Virus record (IMG/VR): IMGVR_UViG_3300031841_004244
Location: 1-45,350 of that record
Direction: 5' to 3' (one strand)
DNA length: 45,350 nt
From: a virus
The position numbers were made by a program, and so were the translations under genes. The first letter of the stretch is position 1, and each line of letters opens with the position of its first letter. Shown piece by piece: positions 13,176 to 20,731 of the stretch. The notes beneath the pieces are model-generated. The model was not told the DNA's origin. It saw nothing but the letters and a program-made list of their open reading frames with translations, and searched no databases.

Positions 13176-15741
13176 AGTCTATACTCATGTTGCTGTTTAC
13201 TCAGACAAGATTCTGTTTCGTGGTGTTGATCGAAATACAGGAGAGAGATTTTCTGAACAGAGACAATTTTCTCCTACAATCTTTGTGACTTCAAAAGAAG
13301 ATACAAAGCATAAGACACTTTTCGGTGATAGTGTAAAGCCTTTCTCGCCTGGTGGTATGAAAGATACAAAAGAGTTTATTGACAAGTATATGGGTGTCTC
13401 TGGTTTTGATGTTCATGGCAACGACAACTGGAAACTTCAATACATCTCTGAAAACTTTCCTGGTGAGATTGACTGGTCAATCGATCAGATAAAAATTGCT
13501 TACATGGATATTGAAACAGAATGTGAGTATGGTTTTCCTAACACATCTGATCCTCAAGAAAAGATCAATCTCATTACTGTAAAGTATGTTCATGGTAAAA
13601 AGAAGTACACACATACTTTTGGTGTCGGTGTGTTTGATATTGATGGTGTGATTTGTCATCAGTTTGAAACAGAAAAAGAAATGCTTGAAGCATTTGTCTC
13701 TCACTGGAGGGAAGAAGAACCTGATATTGTGACAGGCTGGAACATTCGCTTCTTTGACCTTCCGTATCTTGCAAATCGAATCAAGCGTGTCTTTAATCTT
13801 ACGATGATGAAGAACTTATCGCCTTGGAATATTACGATCAACAAAACGATTCATGTGATGGGCAGAGATCAGTCTGCGATTGAGTTAGTTGGTATTTCTT
13901 CAACTGACTTTCTTGAACTATACAAAAAGTATACCACAACGAATCAAGAGTCGTATAAACTTGATCACATTGCTTTTGTTGAACTCGGTGAAAAGAAACT
14001 TGATTACTCTGAGTATGACAGCATTGCAGACTTCTATCGAAATGACTTTCAAAAGTTTGCCGAATACAACGTCAAAGATGTTGAACTCGTTGAGCGTTTA
14101 AACGAAAAGATGCAGTTGATTGAACTACATTGTTCGATGGCTTACATGGCGAAGATCAACTTTGAAGATGTGTTTTCACAAGTGCGAATGTGGGATGCGA
14201 TTATCTACAATCATCTTCGTGACAAGAACATTGTTATTCCTCTTGCAAAAAAAGAAAAGGATGACAGTACCCTGATCGGTGCTTATGTGAAAGAGCCTAT
14301 TGTAGGTTTTCACGAGTGGGTTGTTTCGTTTGACCTGAACTCTCTATATCCTCACTTAATTATGCAATACAATGTGAGTCCAGAGACAAAGATTGAAAGC
14401 ACAGAAGAAGATAGATTTGGTATTGGTGTAGACAACATTCTAAAGAATTCACCAGAGTTATATTGGAAACCATGTCACGAAAAGTTGAAAGAGTTTGCAT
14501 CTAACGACTATTCGATTGCAGCAAATGGTGTTTGCTACCGTAAAGACAAGCAAGGTTTTCTTCCTGAGTTGATGCAAAAGATGTATTCTGATCGCAAGAA
14601 GTACAAGAAGTTGATGATTGAAGCACAGAAAGAACTTGAGGATCTTCCAAACAAGAACATGCCGTCTCTCGGTCGTGCAGGCTATACAAACAAACTGAAA
14701 GTAGAAGAACAACGAAATCATCTCAAACAAATGGCTTTGAAGATTGCTTTGAACTCTGCTTACGGTGCATTGGGTAACAAATACTTCCGTTACTATGACA
14801 TTGATCTTGCTGAAGCAATTACGATGTCTGGTCAACTTTCAATTCAGTGGATTGGTAATCATCTGAATGACTTTTTGAACAAGACTTTCTCCACTGACAA
14901 TTTTGATTATGTGGTGGCGAGTGATACTGATTCTGTGTATCTTCGTTTAGGAAAAGTCGTGGAGAAGTTTTGTTCAAACAAAACGAAAGAAGAGACAATC
15001 AACTATCTTGACAAAGTGTGCAAAGAAATTATGCAACCATTCATCAATCAAAAGTATGAAGAACTTGCGAAGATGATGAATGCTTACGATAACAAGATGG
15101 TGATGGAGAGAGAAGTGATTGCCGACAAAGGCATCTGGACAGCAAAGAAAAGATACATTCTTCAAGTGCATGATTCTGAAGGTGTTCGCTATGAAACACC
15201 AAAACTGAAGATCATGGGCATTGAAACGACACGATCATCTACACCACAGGTTGTTCGTGACAAACTTAAAGAGTGTATCAAGTTGATTCTTACAACAGAT
15301 GAGAAAACTGTAATTAATTTCATCGAAGAGTTCCGTGATAGATTTATTTCTTTGCCTGCTGAAGATGTTGCATTCCCTAGAGGTGTAAATGGTCTTGAAA
15401 GATATCGTGATGTCAAGAACATCTACTCAAAAGGAACACCAATCGCTGTGAAAGGCGCTTTGATTTACAACTACATGATTCAGAAGAAGAATTTGGATCG
15501 AAAGTATGAGGCGATTCGTGAAGGTGACAAAGTGAAGTTTTTGATGTTGAAAGTTCCAAACCCAACACCAGAAAAAGTTCTTGCTTTTACATCTAATTTA
15601 CCAAAAGAATTTGAACTTGAAAAATACATAGACTATGACACACAGTTTCAAAAAGCGTTTATTGATCCGATTAAAACTATTCTTGAGACTGTTGGGTGGC
15701 AACACGAACGAACAGCAACTCTTGAAGATCTTTTTGCGTAA
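13162..15741 (+). CDS. 43: Family B replicative DNA polymerase, T4 gp43-like (859 aa)
   Basis: Polymerase with 3'-5' proofreading. Exo I YMDIETE (Asp116, Glu118), Exo II GWNIRFFDLPYL (about 192-203) and Exo III EYNVKDVEL (about 300) are intact. The polymerase domain shows motif A FDLNSLYP (about 389), motif B KIALNSAYG (about 527) and motif C ASDTDSVYL (about 585). The C-terminus ends LEDLFA, a short hydrophobic clamp-binding tail like that of T4 gp43. T4 gp43 is 898 aa. AAAGGAG lies before the ATG. Downstream of dut and the MazG-like gene; 3 kb separates it from regA, its neighbour in T4. Confidence 0.96.
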   Translation: MQKSEVYTHVAVYSDKILFRGVDRNTGERFSEQRQFSPTIFVTSKEDTKHKTLFGDSVKPFSPGGMKDTKEFIDKYMGVSGFDVHGNDNWKLQYISENFPGEIDWSIDQIKIAYMDIETECEYGFPNTSDPQEKINLITVKYVHGKKKYTHTFGVGVFDIDGVICHQFETEKEMLEAFVSHWREEEPDIVTGWNIRFFDLPYLANRIKRVFNLTMMKNLSPWNITINKTIHVMGRDQSAIELVGISSTDFLELYKKYTTTNQESYKLDHIAFVELGEKKLDYSEYDSIADFYRNDFQKFAEYNVKDVELVERLNEKMQLIELHCSMAYMAKINFEDVFSQVRMWDAIIYNHLRDKNIVIPLAKKEKDDSTLIGAYVKEPIVGFHEWVVSFDLNSLYPHLIMQYNVSPETKIESTEEDRFGIGVDNILKNSPELYWKPCHEKLKEFASNDYSIAANGVCYRKDKQGFLPELMQKMYSDRKKYKKLMIEAQKELEDLPNKNMPSLGRAGYTNKLKVEEQRNHLKQMALKIALNSAYGALGNKYFRYYDIDLAEAITMSGQLSIQWIGNHLNDFLNKTFSTDNFDYVVASDTDSVYLRLGKVVEKFCSNKTKEETINYLDKVCKEIMQPFINQKYEELAKMMNAYDNKMVMEREVIADKGIWTAKKRYILQVHDSEGVRYETPKLKIMGIETTRSSTPQVVRDKLKECIKLILTTDEKTVINFIEEFRDRFISLPAEDVAFPRGVNGLERYRDVKNIYSKGTPIAVKGALIYNYMIQKKNLDRKYEAIREGDKVKFLMLKVPNPTPEKVLAFTSNLPKEFELEKYIDYDTQFQKAFIDPIKTILETVGWQHERTATLEDLFA

Positions 15742-15750
15742 GGAATAATT

Positions 15751-16392
15751 ATGATTATGTTATTGAATAAAAAATGGTTGAAAAAAGGTTTATCAATACT
15801 TGCTTTGATTTTTCTTTTGTCAATACTTGCAGTTTTAGCAAGACAAAGTTTTTATCCTGCTTTTGGCAACATGAGAGATGTGTCTGTTCGTGCCACTCTG
15901 ACAGAATCGTTTCAGAACATTTCACAATTGAATGTATTGAAGGTTTCTATGGCAGGTATTGTTGATGGTGTTGATGAATCTTTCTGGGGAGACAACAAGG
16001 TACTAATTGTGGCACAAGGATATGCAAATCTTGGTGTTGATCTTTCGTATGTGAACATTTACGTTGATGAGCAAGAAGTACAGATCATTGTTCTTGAGCC
16101 ACAGGTGACTGACGCTTATATCGACATGTCACAATCAAGAATCTATGAAAGAGAACTTGGCACCTTTCGTGTTGATACGAACGGGGAACTTGAAAACTTG
16201 ACATGGCAAAAAGCACATGATAAGATGATTGATATGGCTTATGATGAAAAGAATGTTTCTATGGCGAAGACAAATACGGTTGCGTTGATTCGTGCTTTGA
16301 TCTCACCATACATAGGAAACAGAACATTGACGATTGAGTTTCTAAAGAACGAAAACTACATTGAGGTAATTGACAATGAAATTAACAAGTGA
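15751..16392 (+). CDS. DUF4230-like membrane-anchored protein (213 aa)
   Basis: A basic start and one transmembrane helix (about residues 12-31, LSILALIFLLSILAVLARQS) are followed by an extracytoplasmic domain. The pattern DNKVLIVAQGYANLGVDLS, then IIVLEPQVTDAYIDMSQSRIYERELG and a helical C-terminal half resembles DUF4230, a family of bacterial membrane-anchored proteins of unknown role. Here it lies after the polymerase and before the tRNAs. AAGGAATAATT precedes the ATG. A superinfection-exclusion or envelope role would be a guess. Confidence 0.6.
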   Translation: MIMLLNKKWLKKGLSILALIFLLSILAVLARQSFYPAFGNMRDVSVRATLTESFQNISQLNVLKVSMAGIVDGVDESFWGDNKVLIVAQGYANLGVDLSYVNIYVDEQEVQIIVLEPQVTDAYIDMSQSRIYERELGTFRVDTNGELENLTWQKAHDKMIDMAYDEKNVSMAKTNTVALIRALISPYIGNRTLTIEFLKNENYIEVIDNEINK

Positions 16393-16528
16393 AGAGATTG
16401 ATATGATTCTAGATTGTCTTACGCAGCGAGCAGAGTCAATGCGTTTCTATGGCAGCAGTGCTGAGTATAAAGAATCGAAAAAATACTTTGACTTGATTCA
16501 AAAAGTTACTAAACTGAAAGAGCAATAA
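16376..16528 (+). CDS. Small unknown protein (50 aa)
   Basis: Starts 17 bp inside the end of the DUF4230-like gene and stops 6 bp before tRNA-Thr. It is a helical charged peptide (LTSEEIDMILDCLTQRAESMRFYGSSAEYKESKKYFDLIQKV). GAGGT lies upstream of the ATG. It resembles small helix-turn-helix-free phage regulators only in size; no function is assigned. Confidence 0.5.
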   Translation: MKLTSEEIDMILDCLTQRAESMRFYGSSAEYKESKKYFDLIQKVTKLKEQ

Positions 16529-16534
16529 AAATAC

Positions 16535-16606
16535 GCCAACGTAGCACAACGGTAGTGCAGTTCACTTGTAATGAACAGGTTGCTGGTTCGAATCCAGTCG
16601 TTGGCT
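16535..16606 (+). tRNA. tRNA-Thr (anticodon TGT)
   Basis: Cloverleaf with acceptor GCCAACG (16535-16541) pairing CGTTGGC (16599-16605), T8-A9, D arm GCAC/GTGC, anticodon stem GTTCA/TGAAC with loop CTTGTAA (anticodon at 16567-16569), T arm GCTGG-TTCGAAT-CCAGT. CCA is not encoded. It reads ACA codons, frequent in this AT-rich genome. Confidence 0.93.
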
Positions 16607-16620
16607 TTCGGAGATAAAAC

Positions 16621-16788
16621 ATGGCAGGAAAAGGCGATTCATATCGAAAAGTGAATCAAAAGAAATGGGAAGAAAATTGGGAAAGGGCTTTCGGTGCTAA
16701 AAACAGGAAAAGAAACACACCAACAAATGCAAAAGGCGTATCTTCGAGGAAAAAGAAAACCTCTACCCGTAACAACAACAAACACTAA
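16621..16788 (+). CDS. Small basic phage protein (55 aa)
   Basis: Starts MAGKGDSYRKVNQKKWEENW and continues ERAFGAK, a recurring small-protein pattern in many phages (MAGKGD...KW..NW..IFG). The C-terminus is Lys/Arg/Asn rich. CGGAG lies upstream of the ATG. It sits between tRNA-Thr and an unknown gene. Function is unknown; small size and charge suggest nucleic-acid or ribosome contact. Confidence 0.65.
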   Translation: MAGKGDSYRKVNQKKWEENWERAFGAKNRKRNTPTNAKGVSSRKKKTSTRNNNKH

Positions 16789-16821
16789 AGAGTGGATTGA
16801 AAAAATCAAAAAGGATAAACA

Positions 16822-17151
16822 ATGAGTAATGTGAAAAATGTGAGTCTTGCTACAGGTGAAAGTATTATTGCTGATTGCAGTGGTCTTGGCGAAGACAAAA
16901 AATACTTTGAAATCAAAAACGCAGCAATTGTATTGCGTAAAGATATTGCATCGCCAATGATGCTTCTGCCTTGGATTGATCATGCAGAAAAAGATCAAAC
17001 TATTTCTATTAGTTCAGATAAAGTTATTTGGTATTGTGATGTTAGTGATGAGTTAGAAGATCAGTATGATAAAGCCGTGACGAAGTGGTATTCGAACCTT
17101 GTTGTTCCTGATGCTGCAACGACACAAAGACTAAAGATTACTGAAGATTGA
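16822..17151 (+). CDS. Unknown protein with a possible Sm-like fold (109 aa)
   Basis: The opening VSLATGESIIADC, followed by YFEIKNAAIVLRK and LPWIDHAEKDQTISISSDKVI, resembles small phage proteins with an Lsm/Sm-like beta barrel (TGE-IIA-V then a strand ending before a Pro). This is a weak, pattern-based suggestion. The C-terminus is helical and acidic. It lies between tRNA-Thr and tRNA-Arg. AAGGATAAAC precedes the ATG. Confidence 0.55.
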   Translation: MSNVKNVSLATGESIIADCSGLGEDKKYFEIKNAAIVLRKDIASPMMLLPWIDHAEKDQTISISSDKVIWYCDVSDELEDQYDKAVTKWYSNLVVPDAATTQRLKITED

Positions 17152-17157
17152 TTTTAG

Positions 17158-17230
17158 GCTCTCGTAGCATAACGGATAATGCAACTGACTTCTAATCAGT
17201 AGATTGCAGGTTCGAATCCTGCCGAGAGCG
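17158..17230 (+). tRNA. tRNA-Arg (anticodon TCT)
   Basis: Acceptor GCTCTCG pairs CGAGAGC (17223-17229); T8-A9; anticodon stem ACTGA/TCAGT with loop CTTCTAA (anticodon 17191-17193); T arm GCAGG-TTCGAAT-CCTGC. CCA is not encoded. It reads AGA, the dominant Arg codon in many genes here (for example the lysine/arginine-rich virion genes). Confidence 0.94.
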
Positions 17231-17255
17231 TTTTGCAAATAAAAGGAGATTTATT

Positions 17256-17429
17256 ATGAAAAAAATTGCAAAGGTTTGTCACGTTTTAGGTTTTGCTTCG
17301 ATTGCACTTTCTGCCTATTGCTACAATGCATATGGTATCGCTGATGCGACCTATGTTGGTCTTTGGGTTCCTTCGTTCTTTCTTGTAGGCAATTTCTTTG
17401 CTTGCAAATCACATTGTAAGAAGAAGTAA
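17256..17429 (+). CDS. Small two-pass membrane protein (57 aa)
   Basis: AAAGGAGATT gives a strong ribosome site. Two hydrophobic stretches (about residues 5-24 VCHVLGFASIALSAYC and 34-50 VGLWVPSFFLVGNFFAC) flank a polar turn, and the end is KSHCKKK. It contains five cysteines. It sits between tRNA-Arg and tRNA-Leu(TAG). No family is recognised. Confidence 0.6.
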   Translation: MKKIAKVCHVLGFASIALSAYCYNAYGIADATYVGLWVPSFFLVGNFFACKSHCKKK

Positions 17430-17433
17430 ATAG

Positions 17434-17450
17434 GGGTGATTTAATCACCC
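17434..17450 (+). promoter_or_regulatory. Perfect hairpin directly before tRNA-Leu(TAG)
   Basis: GGGTGAT (17434-17440) and ATCACCC (17444-17450) form a 7-bp stem with a 3-nt loop, 4 bp before the tRNA 5' end. There is no T-run, so it is not a standard terminator; it may direct tRNA 5' processing or stabilise the upstream mRNA. Confidence 0.4.
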
Positions 17451-17454
17451 AATC

Positions 17455-17528
17455 GGGAGTGTAGCCCAATTGGCAGAGGCGCAAGATTTAGGTTCTTGTT
17501 GTTGTAGGTTCGAGTCCTATCACTCTCA
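17455..17528 (+). tRNA. tRNA-Leu (anticodon TAG) with short variable loop
   Basis: Acceptor GGGAGTG pairs CACTCTC (17521-17527) with one G-T; anticodon stem CAAGA/TCTTG with loop TTTAGGT (anticodon 17489-17491); T arm GTAGG-TTCGAGT-CCTAT. Only 5 nt lie between anticodon and T stems, whereas cellular bacterial Leu tRNAs have a long variable arm. CCA is not encoded. It reads CTA. Confidence 0.85.
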
Positions 17529-17530
17529 TT

Positions 17531-18157
17531 ATGAGTATTTTGTTTTTGACATTAATTTTAAATATTGAAAATAAATCGGTTTATCAAACACCGCTTGAAA
17601 GACTTGTTCATCTTGTTGAGTCTGATGGTAGACTTACAAACAACGAGCCTATACTAGGTGACTGGTGTGAAAAAAGACAAAGGTTTCTTTCGAGAGGGCC
17701 TTTGCAAATAACCAGAGATTGTCATACCGATGCTAATGTTAGTTTTCCGTATGAAGAGGTAGATAGCCTAGAAAACTCACTGATTGTTTTTCGTAAATAT
17801 ATGAAACGATATGCCAACAAAGATAGATTTGTGCGATTAGGCATTAATAGAGAACCTACCGCAGAAGACATGTTAAGAATTTGGGTTGGTGGACCAAAAG
17901 GCTTTTTGAAAAAGTCAACAGATTCTTATTGGGAAAATAGTTTAAGGAGATTTTTGATGAAACTCAATGTAGGGCAAAAAGTATTTTGTAAGAGTTCAAA
18001 TAGAGAGGCAACTATTGTCTCAATCAACGAAGAAAAGATTACAATCAAGTATGAGACATCTGGTGAGATCACAGAAGTAACACAAGGACAGATTTCACAG
18101 TTGCTTCTTGGAAACAATGATCAATCAGATCAAACTTTTTTACAAGAGGGTCAATAA
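17531..18157 (+). CDS. i-type-lysozyme-like endolysin candidate (208 aa)
   Basis: Likely cleaves peptidoglycan. After a hydrophobic N-terminus (ILFLTLIL, possible signal-anchor) it shows the order of invertebrate-type (destabilase) lysozymes: VESDGR with Glu30 as candidate acid, RGPLQITRDC (55-64), YMKRYA (90-95), then AEDMLRIWVGGPKG (111-124) and YW (133-134). Residues about 143-195 form a second beta-rich domain (VGQKVFCKSSNREATIVSIN) like an SH3/Tudor wall-binding module. The ATG is 3 bp after tRNA-Leu(TAG) with no Shine-Dalgarno. It shares one base with the next gene. Confidence 0.68.
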   Translation: MSILFLTLILNIENKSVYQTPLERLVHLVESDGRLTNNEPILGDWCEKRQRFLSRGPLQITRDCHTDANVSFPYEEVDSLENSLIVFRKYMKRYANKDRFVRLGINREPTAEDMLRIWVGGPKGFLKKSTDSYWENSLRRFLMKLNVGQKVFCKSSNREATIVSINEEKITIKYETSGEITEVTQGQISQLLLGNNDQSDQTFLQEGQ

Positions 18158-19125
18158 TGGGAAAGTGTCCATTTTCAATATTTCAAAGCAAAAAAGGTCG
18201 TGTTGAGGAAGTAAAACCCTCCATCGTACAAGATCATACAGAATCACCTTTCTTAAGAGTGAGAAGATTACATCCAACCCAAGGGATTAAAATTGTTCCA
18301 GCAAACCGTAAACTAATAGGTCCTGATGGTCAAAATGAAACAGAGCATAATTACTCTAGATCTGGAGCGATCAAAAGATGCGGCCCTTATGTTCACGCAA
18401 ACAGTTTAGGTTGGTGGATCTTTCCTGCTGTCGATTTAGATGCTACTTATCACCCCAACGGTGAATGGACAATACACGAATATAACAAGTTTGATGAAAT
18501 TCAACAACATGAGTACCTGTCTAGTCTACCATCCTATGAGTATAAAACAGAGAGTGGAGAAACTCGTGAATTACCATCAAAATATTTAACTAGAAGTTAT
18601 GTTAATGCAGGTCTCGCAGATGAGAATATTCTTCAAATCTGGACAGGAGTTATTCTCAGAACACCGCCTGGTTGGGGACTTTTAATTCGAAGTCCAATCA
18701 ATGTGGAAGAGGACTATGATAGATCTTGGTACATTCAAGAGGGAGTCATAGAATCTGATTGGATGGATTATGATATTTGGACAAATATTGTTTTTAAGAA
18801 GCCAAATCAGAAAGTTGAAATACGTCAAAAGATGTGGCCTCCCCTCGCACAAATTGTTCCAATTCGTCGAGAAGCCTATGATACAAAATGGGATATTGAT
18901 GATCAGTTAATTACTGCTGATGATCCAGAATTTGCTTCTTGGCAAGATTATACCTTTAAAAAATGGACACAGATAAACGAAAAAGAAGGTAAAACATATT
19001 ACAAAGAGCGAGCAGTTCAAAAACCACGTCCTGATGATTCAAAGATTGAGTCTCTTCGTGAAAAATATGCTACCAGTAGAAACGAACATCAGGTAAGAAA
19101 AGATGTGAAAAAGGATTCAGAATAA
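18157..19125 (+). CDS. DUF6065-like protein, copy 1 (322 aa)
   Basis: Shares with the gene at 23868 the start MxKCPF, a core ANSLGWWIFPAVD, an LQIWTGVILRTPPGWGLLIRSPIN segment, then EGVIESDW and PLAQIVPIRR. This is the pattern of DUF6065, a family of unknown function known from bacteria and phages (name from memory). The C-terminal ~80 residues are charged and helical. Tight TAATG coupling to the lysozyme-like gene. The first Cys-containing motif may bind metal or be modified; no activity is known. Confidence 0.7.
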   Translation: MGKCPFSIFQSKKGRVEEVKPSIVQDHTESPFLRVRRLHPTQGIKIVPANRKLIGPDGQNETEHNYSRSGAIKRCGPYVHANSLGWWIFPAVDLDATYHPNGEWTIHEYNKFDEIQQHEYLSSLPSYEYKTESGETRELPSKYLTRSYVNAGLADENILQIWTGVILRTPPGWGLLIRSPINVEEDYDRSWYIQEGVIESDWMDYDIWTNIVFKKPNQKVEIRQKMWPPLAQIVPIRREAYDTKWDIDDQLITADDPEFASWQDYTFKKWTQINEKEGKTYYKERAVQKPRPDDSKIESLREKYATSRNEHQVRKDVKKDSE

Positions 19126-19130
19126 AATCA

Positions 19131-19203
19131 GGCCCTGTAGCCCAACGGTAGAGGCAGTGGACTTAAAATCCATACAGTTCGGGTTCGAATCCCGATGGGG
19201 CTA
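19131..19203 (+). tRNA. tRNA-Leu (anticodon TAA) with short variable loop
   Basis: Acceptor GGCCCTG pairs TGGGGCT (19196-19202) with G-T pairs, followed by A73; T8-A9; anticodon stem GTGGA/TCCAT with loop CTTAAAA (anticodon 19164-19166); T arm TCGGG-TTCGAAT-CCCGA. The variable region is 5 nt, unlike the long arm of normal bacterial Leu tRNAs. It ends 4 bp before the stop of a convergent gene. Confidence 0.87.
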
Positions 19204-19207
19204 TTTC

Positions 19208-19732
19208 TCAAGGATTACCAAATAGATCATTGAGGAACTCATTAAATTGAGGCAACAATGTATCAACTAGTTCTCCAAAATCAATTCCAATAATCTTAAG
19301 AATTTGTCTTTCGAGGAATGTCAGTGGTTCGCCTATCATCCACTTTAGCATTATGCCTGTCATGGTCCCGAACCACCACTCATTTTGCAAATCAGGATAC
19401 ATGTTTCTGATAAGTTCTAGAAGTTTTCTTCTTTGTGCTTTGCTAAGTTCAGGACGAAGTTCTTTTGGTAGACCTCTACCTTTCAAGTATCTCTTAAGAA
19501 TTTTTCTTGGTCCTTGACCTGTTTGTTGTCTGATTAGATCTATAATCCATTGAGGAAGATCACTCGGCAGATTCACTGCGTCACCTAGTCCAGACTCTGT
19601 TTCAGTATCTGGAGTAACAGGTGGCACAACTGGTGGTGGTGGCATTCTATTGCCTCCGGATGGTACTTGCTCGTTGAGTGCCTGACGATATCCTGCTTCG
19701 TATGCTTCTTGTAGTTTATCTTTAAAGTTCAT
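19208..19732 (-). CDS. Probable internal head protein with capsid-targeting-like start (174 aa)
   Basis: The start MNFKDKLQEAYEAGYRQ carries LQE, like a T4 capsid-targeting peptide. A Pro-rich linker (PPPPVVPPVTPDT) follows. Next comes a basic helical part (KILKRYLKGRGLPKELRPELSKAQRRKLLELI), and a hydrophobic C-terminal region (GTMTGIMLKWMIG, FLERQILKIIGIDFG) that could insert in membranes. AAGGAAGAG precedes the ATG on the - strand. It forms an operon with the zeta-like kinase gene. No family is recognised. Confidence 0.6.
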   Translation of the reverse strand: MNFKDKLQEAYEAGYRQALNEQVPSGGNRMPPPPVVPPVTPDTETESGLGDAVNLPSDLPQWIIDLIRQQTGQGPRKILKRYLKGRGLPKELRPELSKAQRRKLLELIRNMYPDLQNEWWFGTMTGIMLKWMIGEPLTFLERQILKIIGIDFGELVDTLLPQFNEFLNDLFGNP

Positions 19733-19741
19733 TTCTCTTCC

Positions 19742-20569
19742 TTACTGGGGTGATAGTTTACCAACTAGATCAAATACTTTCTTTGCAATTGCACTGTCTG
19801 GATCTAGGTTCTGCTTACCTGATGATTTGAGTTTGAAATATTTGAAGTCTTTGATTGCAAAAGGTAGTCCCTCTTTACCATTTGTTGGTCTGCCTTTTTC
19901 ATCAGAGTAGAAAACAGTGTTGTTTGGTCCACCAATAATCACATAAAACTCACCGTTGATTTCTTTTGGATATCTGCGAATGAAATAATCTGTCATGGTC
20001 TTTGCAGCACCACGGTGTGTCTGAATCAAAACTCTTTCAGGAACAGTTCTTGCTCTTTTTCTGTTTTGAACCATTGCCATTCTGTAATCAGTAAGCGCCC
20101 AAATGATATGAATATTTTCTGGTTTGTATCCTGCTTTCATTAGCGTTGGTAGATATTCATAGAAATCACCAGAGTCTTTCATTGTTTTGTCGATGACAAT
20201 ATTGGGTAGATTGCCAGAAGCAGTCTTTCTAAAAAGCAGTGATGTTTTCTTACCCATCAAACCTTTGCCTTTGATTGTGGCGTGAAGTTTGGCAACATCA
20301 TCAGGATTCTTCATGTCTAGGTTGGCATACTCTGGATACTTGTCAGGGTATTTTTTGCCTAGCGAAAGAGCCAAAATTTTCAACTCATCAGGATCAACAA
20401 TCTTGTATGAGTCTGCTGCCACAAAGTTCTTGATGGCAAAACCCTTGCCTGAGCCTGCTCCCCCTGCGAAGAAAATAACCTGACCTTCTTTCTTGCCTTT
20501 GTTGACAACGATCAGTTTCTCGTTTAGAATGTTTCCTATCTCGCCAAGATAGTTCGAAAATGAAAGCAT
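19742..20569 (-). CDS. Zeta-toxin-like P-loop kinase with capsid-targeting-like start (275 aa)
   Basis: Walker A GGAGSGKG (36-43), then YKIVDPDE (about 56-62), a NIVIDKTMKDSG segment (about 140) and an Arg-rich lid (QNRKRARTVPERVL) match the order of zeta-toxin/AAA-like small kinases, which phosphorylate cell-wall sugar nucleotides or other metabolites. The N-terminus MLSFSNYLGE is of the LxE capsid-targeting type, so the enzyme may be packaged and injected. A GAATAAATAC late box and AGGAG lie upstream. The substrate is unknown; a polynucleotide-kinase relative is an alternative. Confidence 0.72.
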   Translation of the reverse strand: MLSFSNYLGEIGNILNEKLIVVNKGKKEGQVIFFAGGAGSGKGFAIKNFVAADSYKIVDPDELKILALSLGKKYPDKYPEYANLDMKNPDDVAKLHATIKGKGLMGKKTSLLFRKTASGNLPNIVIDKTMKDSGDFYEYLPTLMKAGYKPENIHIIWALTDYRMAMVQNRKRARTVPERVLIQTHRGAAKTMTDYFIRRYPKEINGEFYVIIGGPNNTVFYSDEKGRPTNGKEGLPFAIKDFKYFKLKSSGKQNLDPDSAIAKKVFDLVGKLSPQ

Positions 20570-20587
20570 GAAGAATCTCCTGGTTAG

Positions 20588-20595
20588 TATTTATT
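20588..20595 (-). promoter_or_regulatory. Late-type promoter box (AATAAATA) on the - strand
   Basis: Read on the - strand the sequence is GAATAAATAC, one mismatch from TATAAATA. Expected initiation is a few bases before the AGGAG of the kinase gene (ATG ends at 20569), leaving a leader of about 13 nt. Confidence 0.45.
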
Positions 20596-20630
20596 CGCAA
20601 AGGAAATTACAAAAAATGAACCGATTGCAC

Positions 20631-20658
20631 TTGACACAACAGATTGTTACTCTATACT
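20631..20658 (+). promoter_or_regulatory. Strong sigma70-like promoter (TTGACA-N16-TATACT)
   Basis: Consensus TTGACA (20631-20636) and TATACT (20653-20658) with 16 bp between them, in the divergent gap facing right. It drives the gene at 20732 through a ~67-nt leader with an AAAGGAAA ribosome site. Confidence 0.8.
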
Positions 20659-20731
20659 TACTTACATGGCCTAGATTAGAAATAATCACAGAAGGTCTTC
20701 TACGAACAACTTATGCATAAAGGAAATTCAA

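Noticed and set aside
16535-19203. tRNA cluster considered as a phage attachment site
   Set aside because: No integrase gene or repeated tRNA 3' end was seen, and T4-like phages are lytic.
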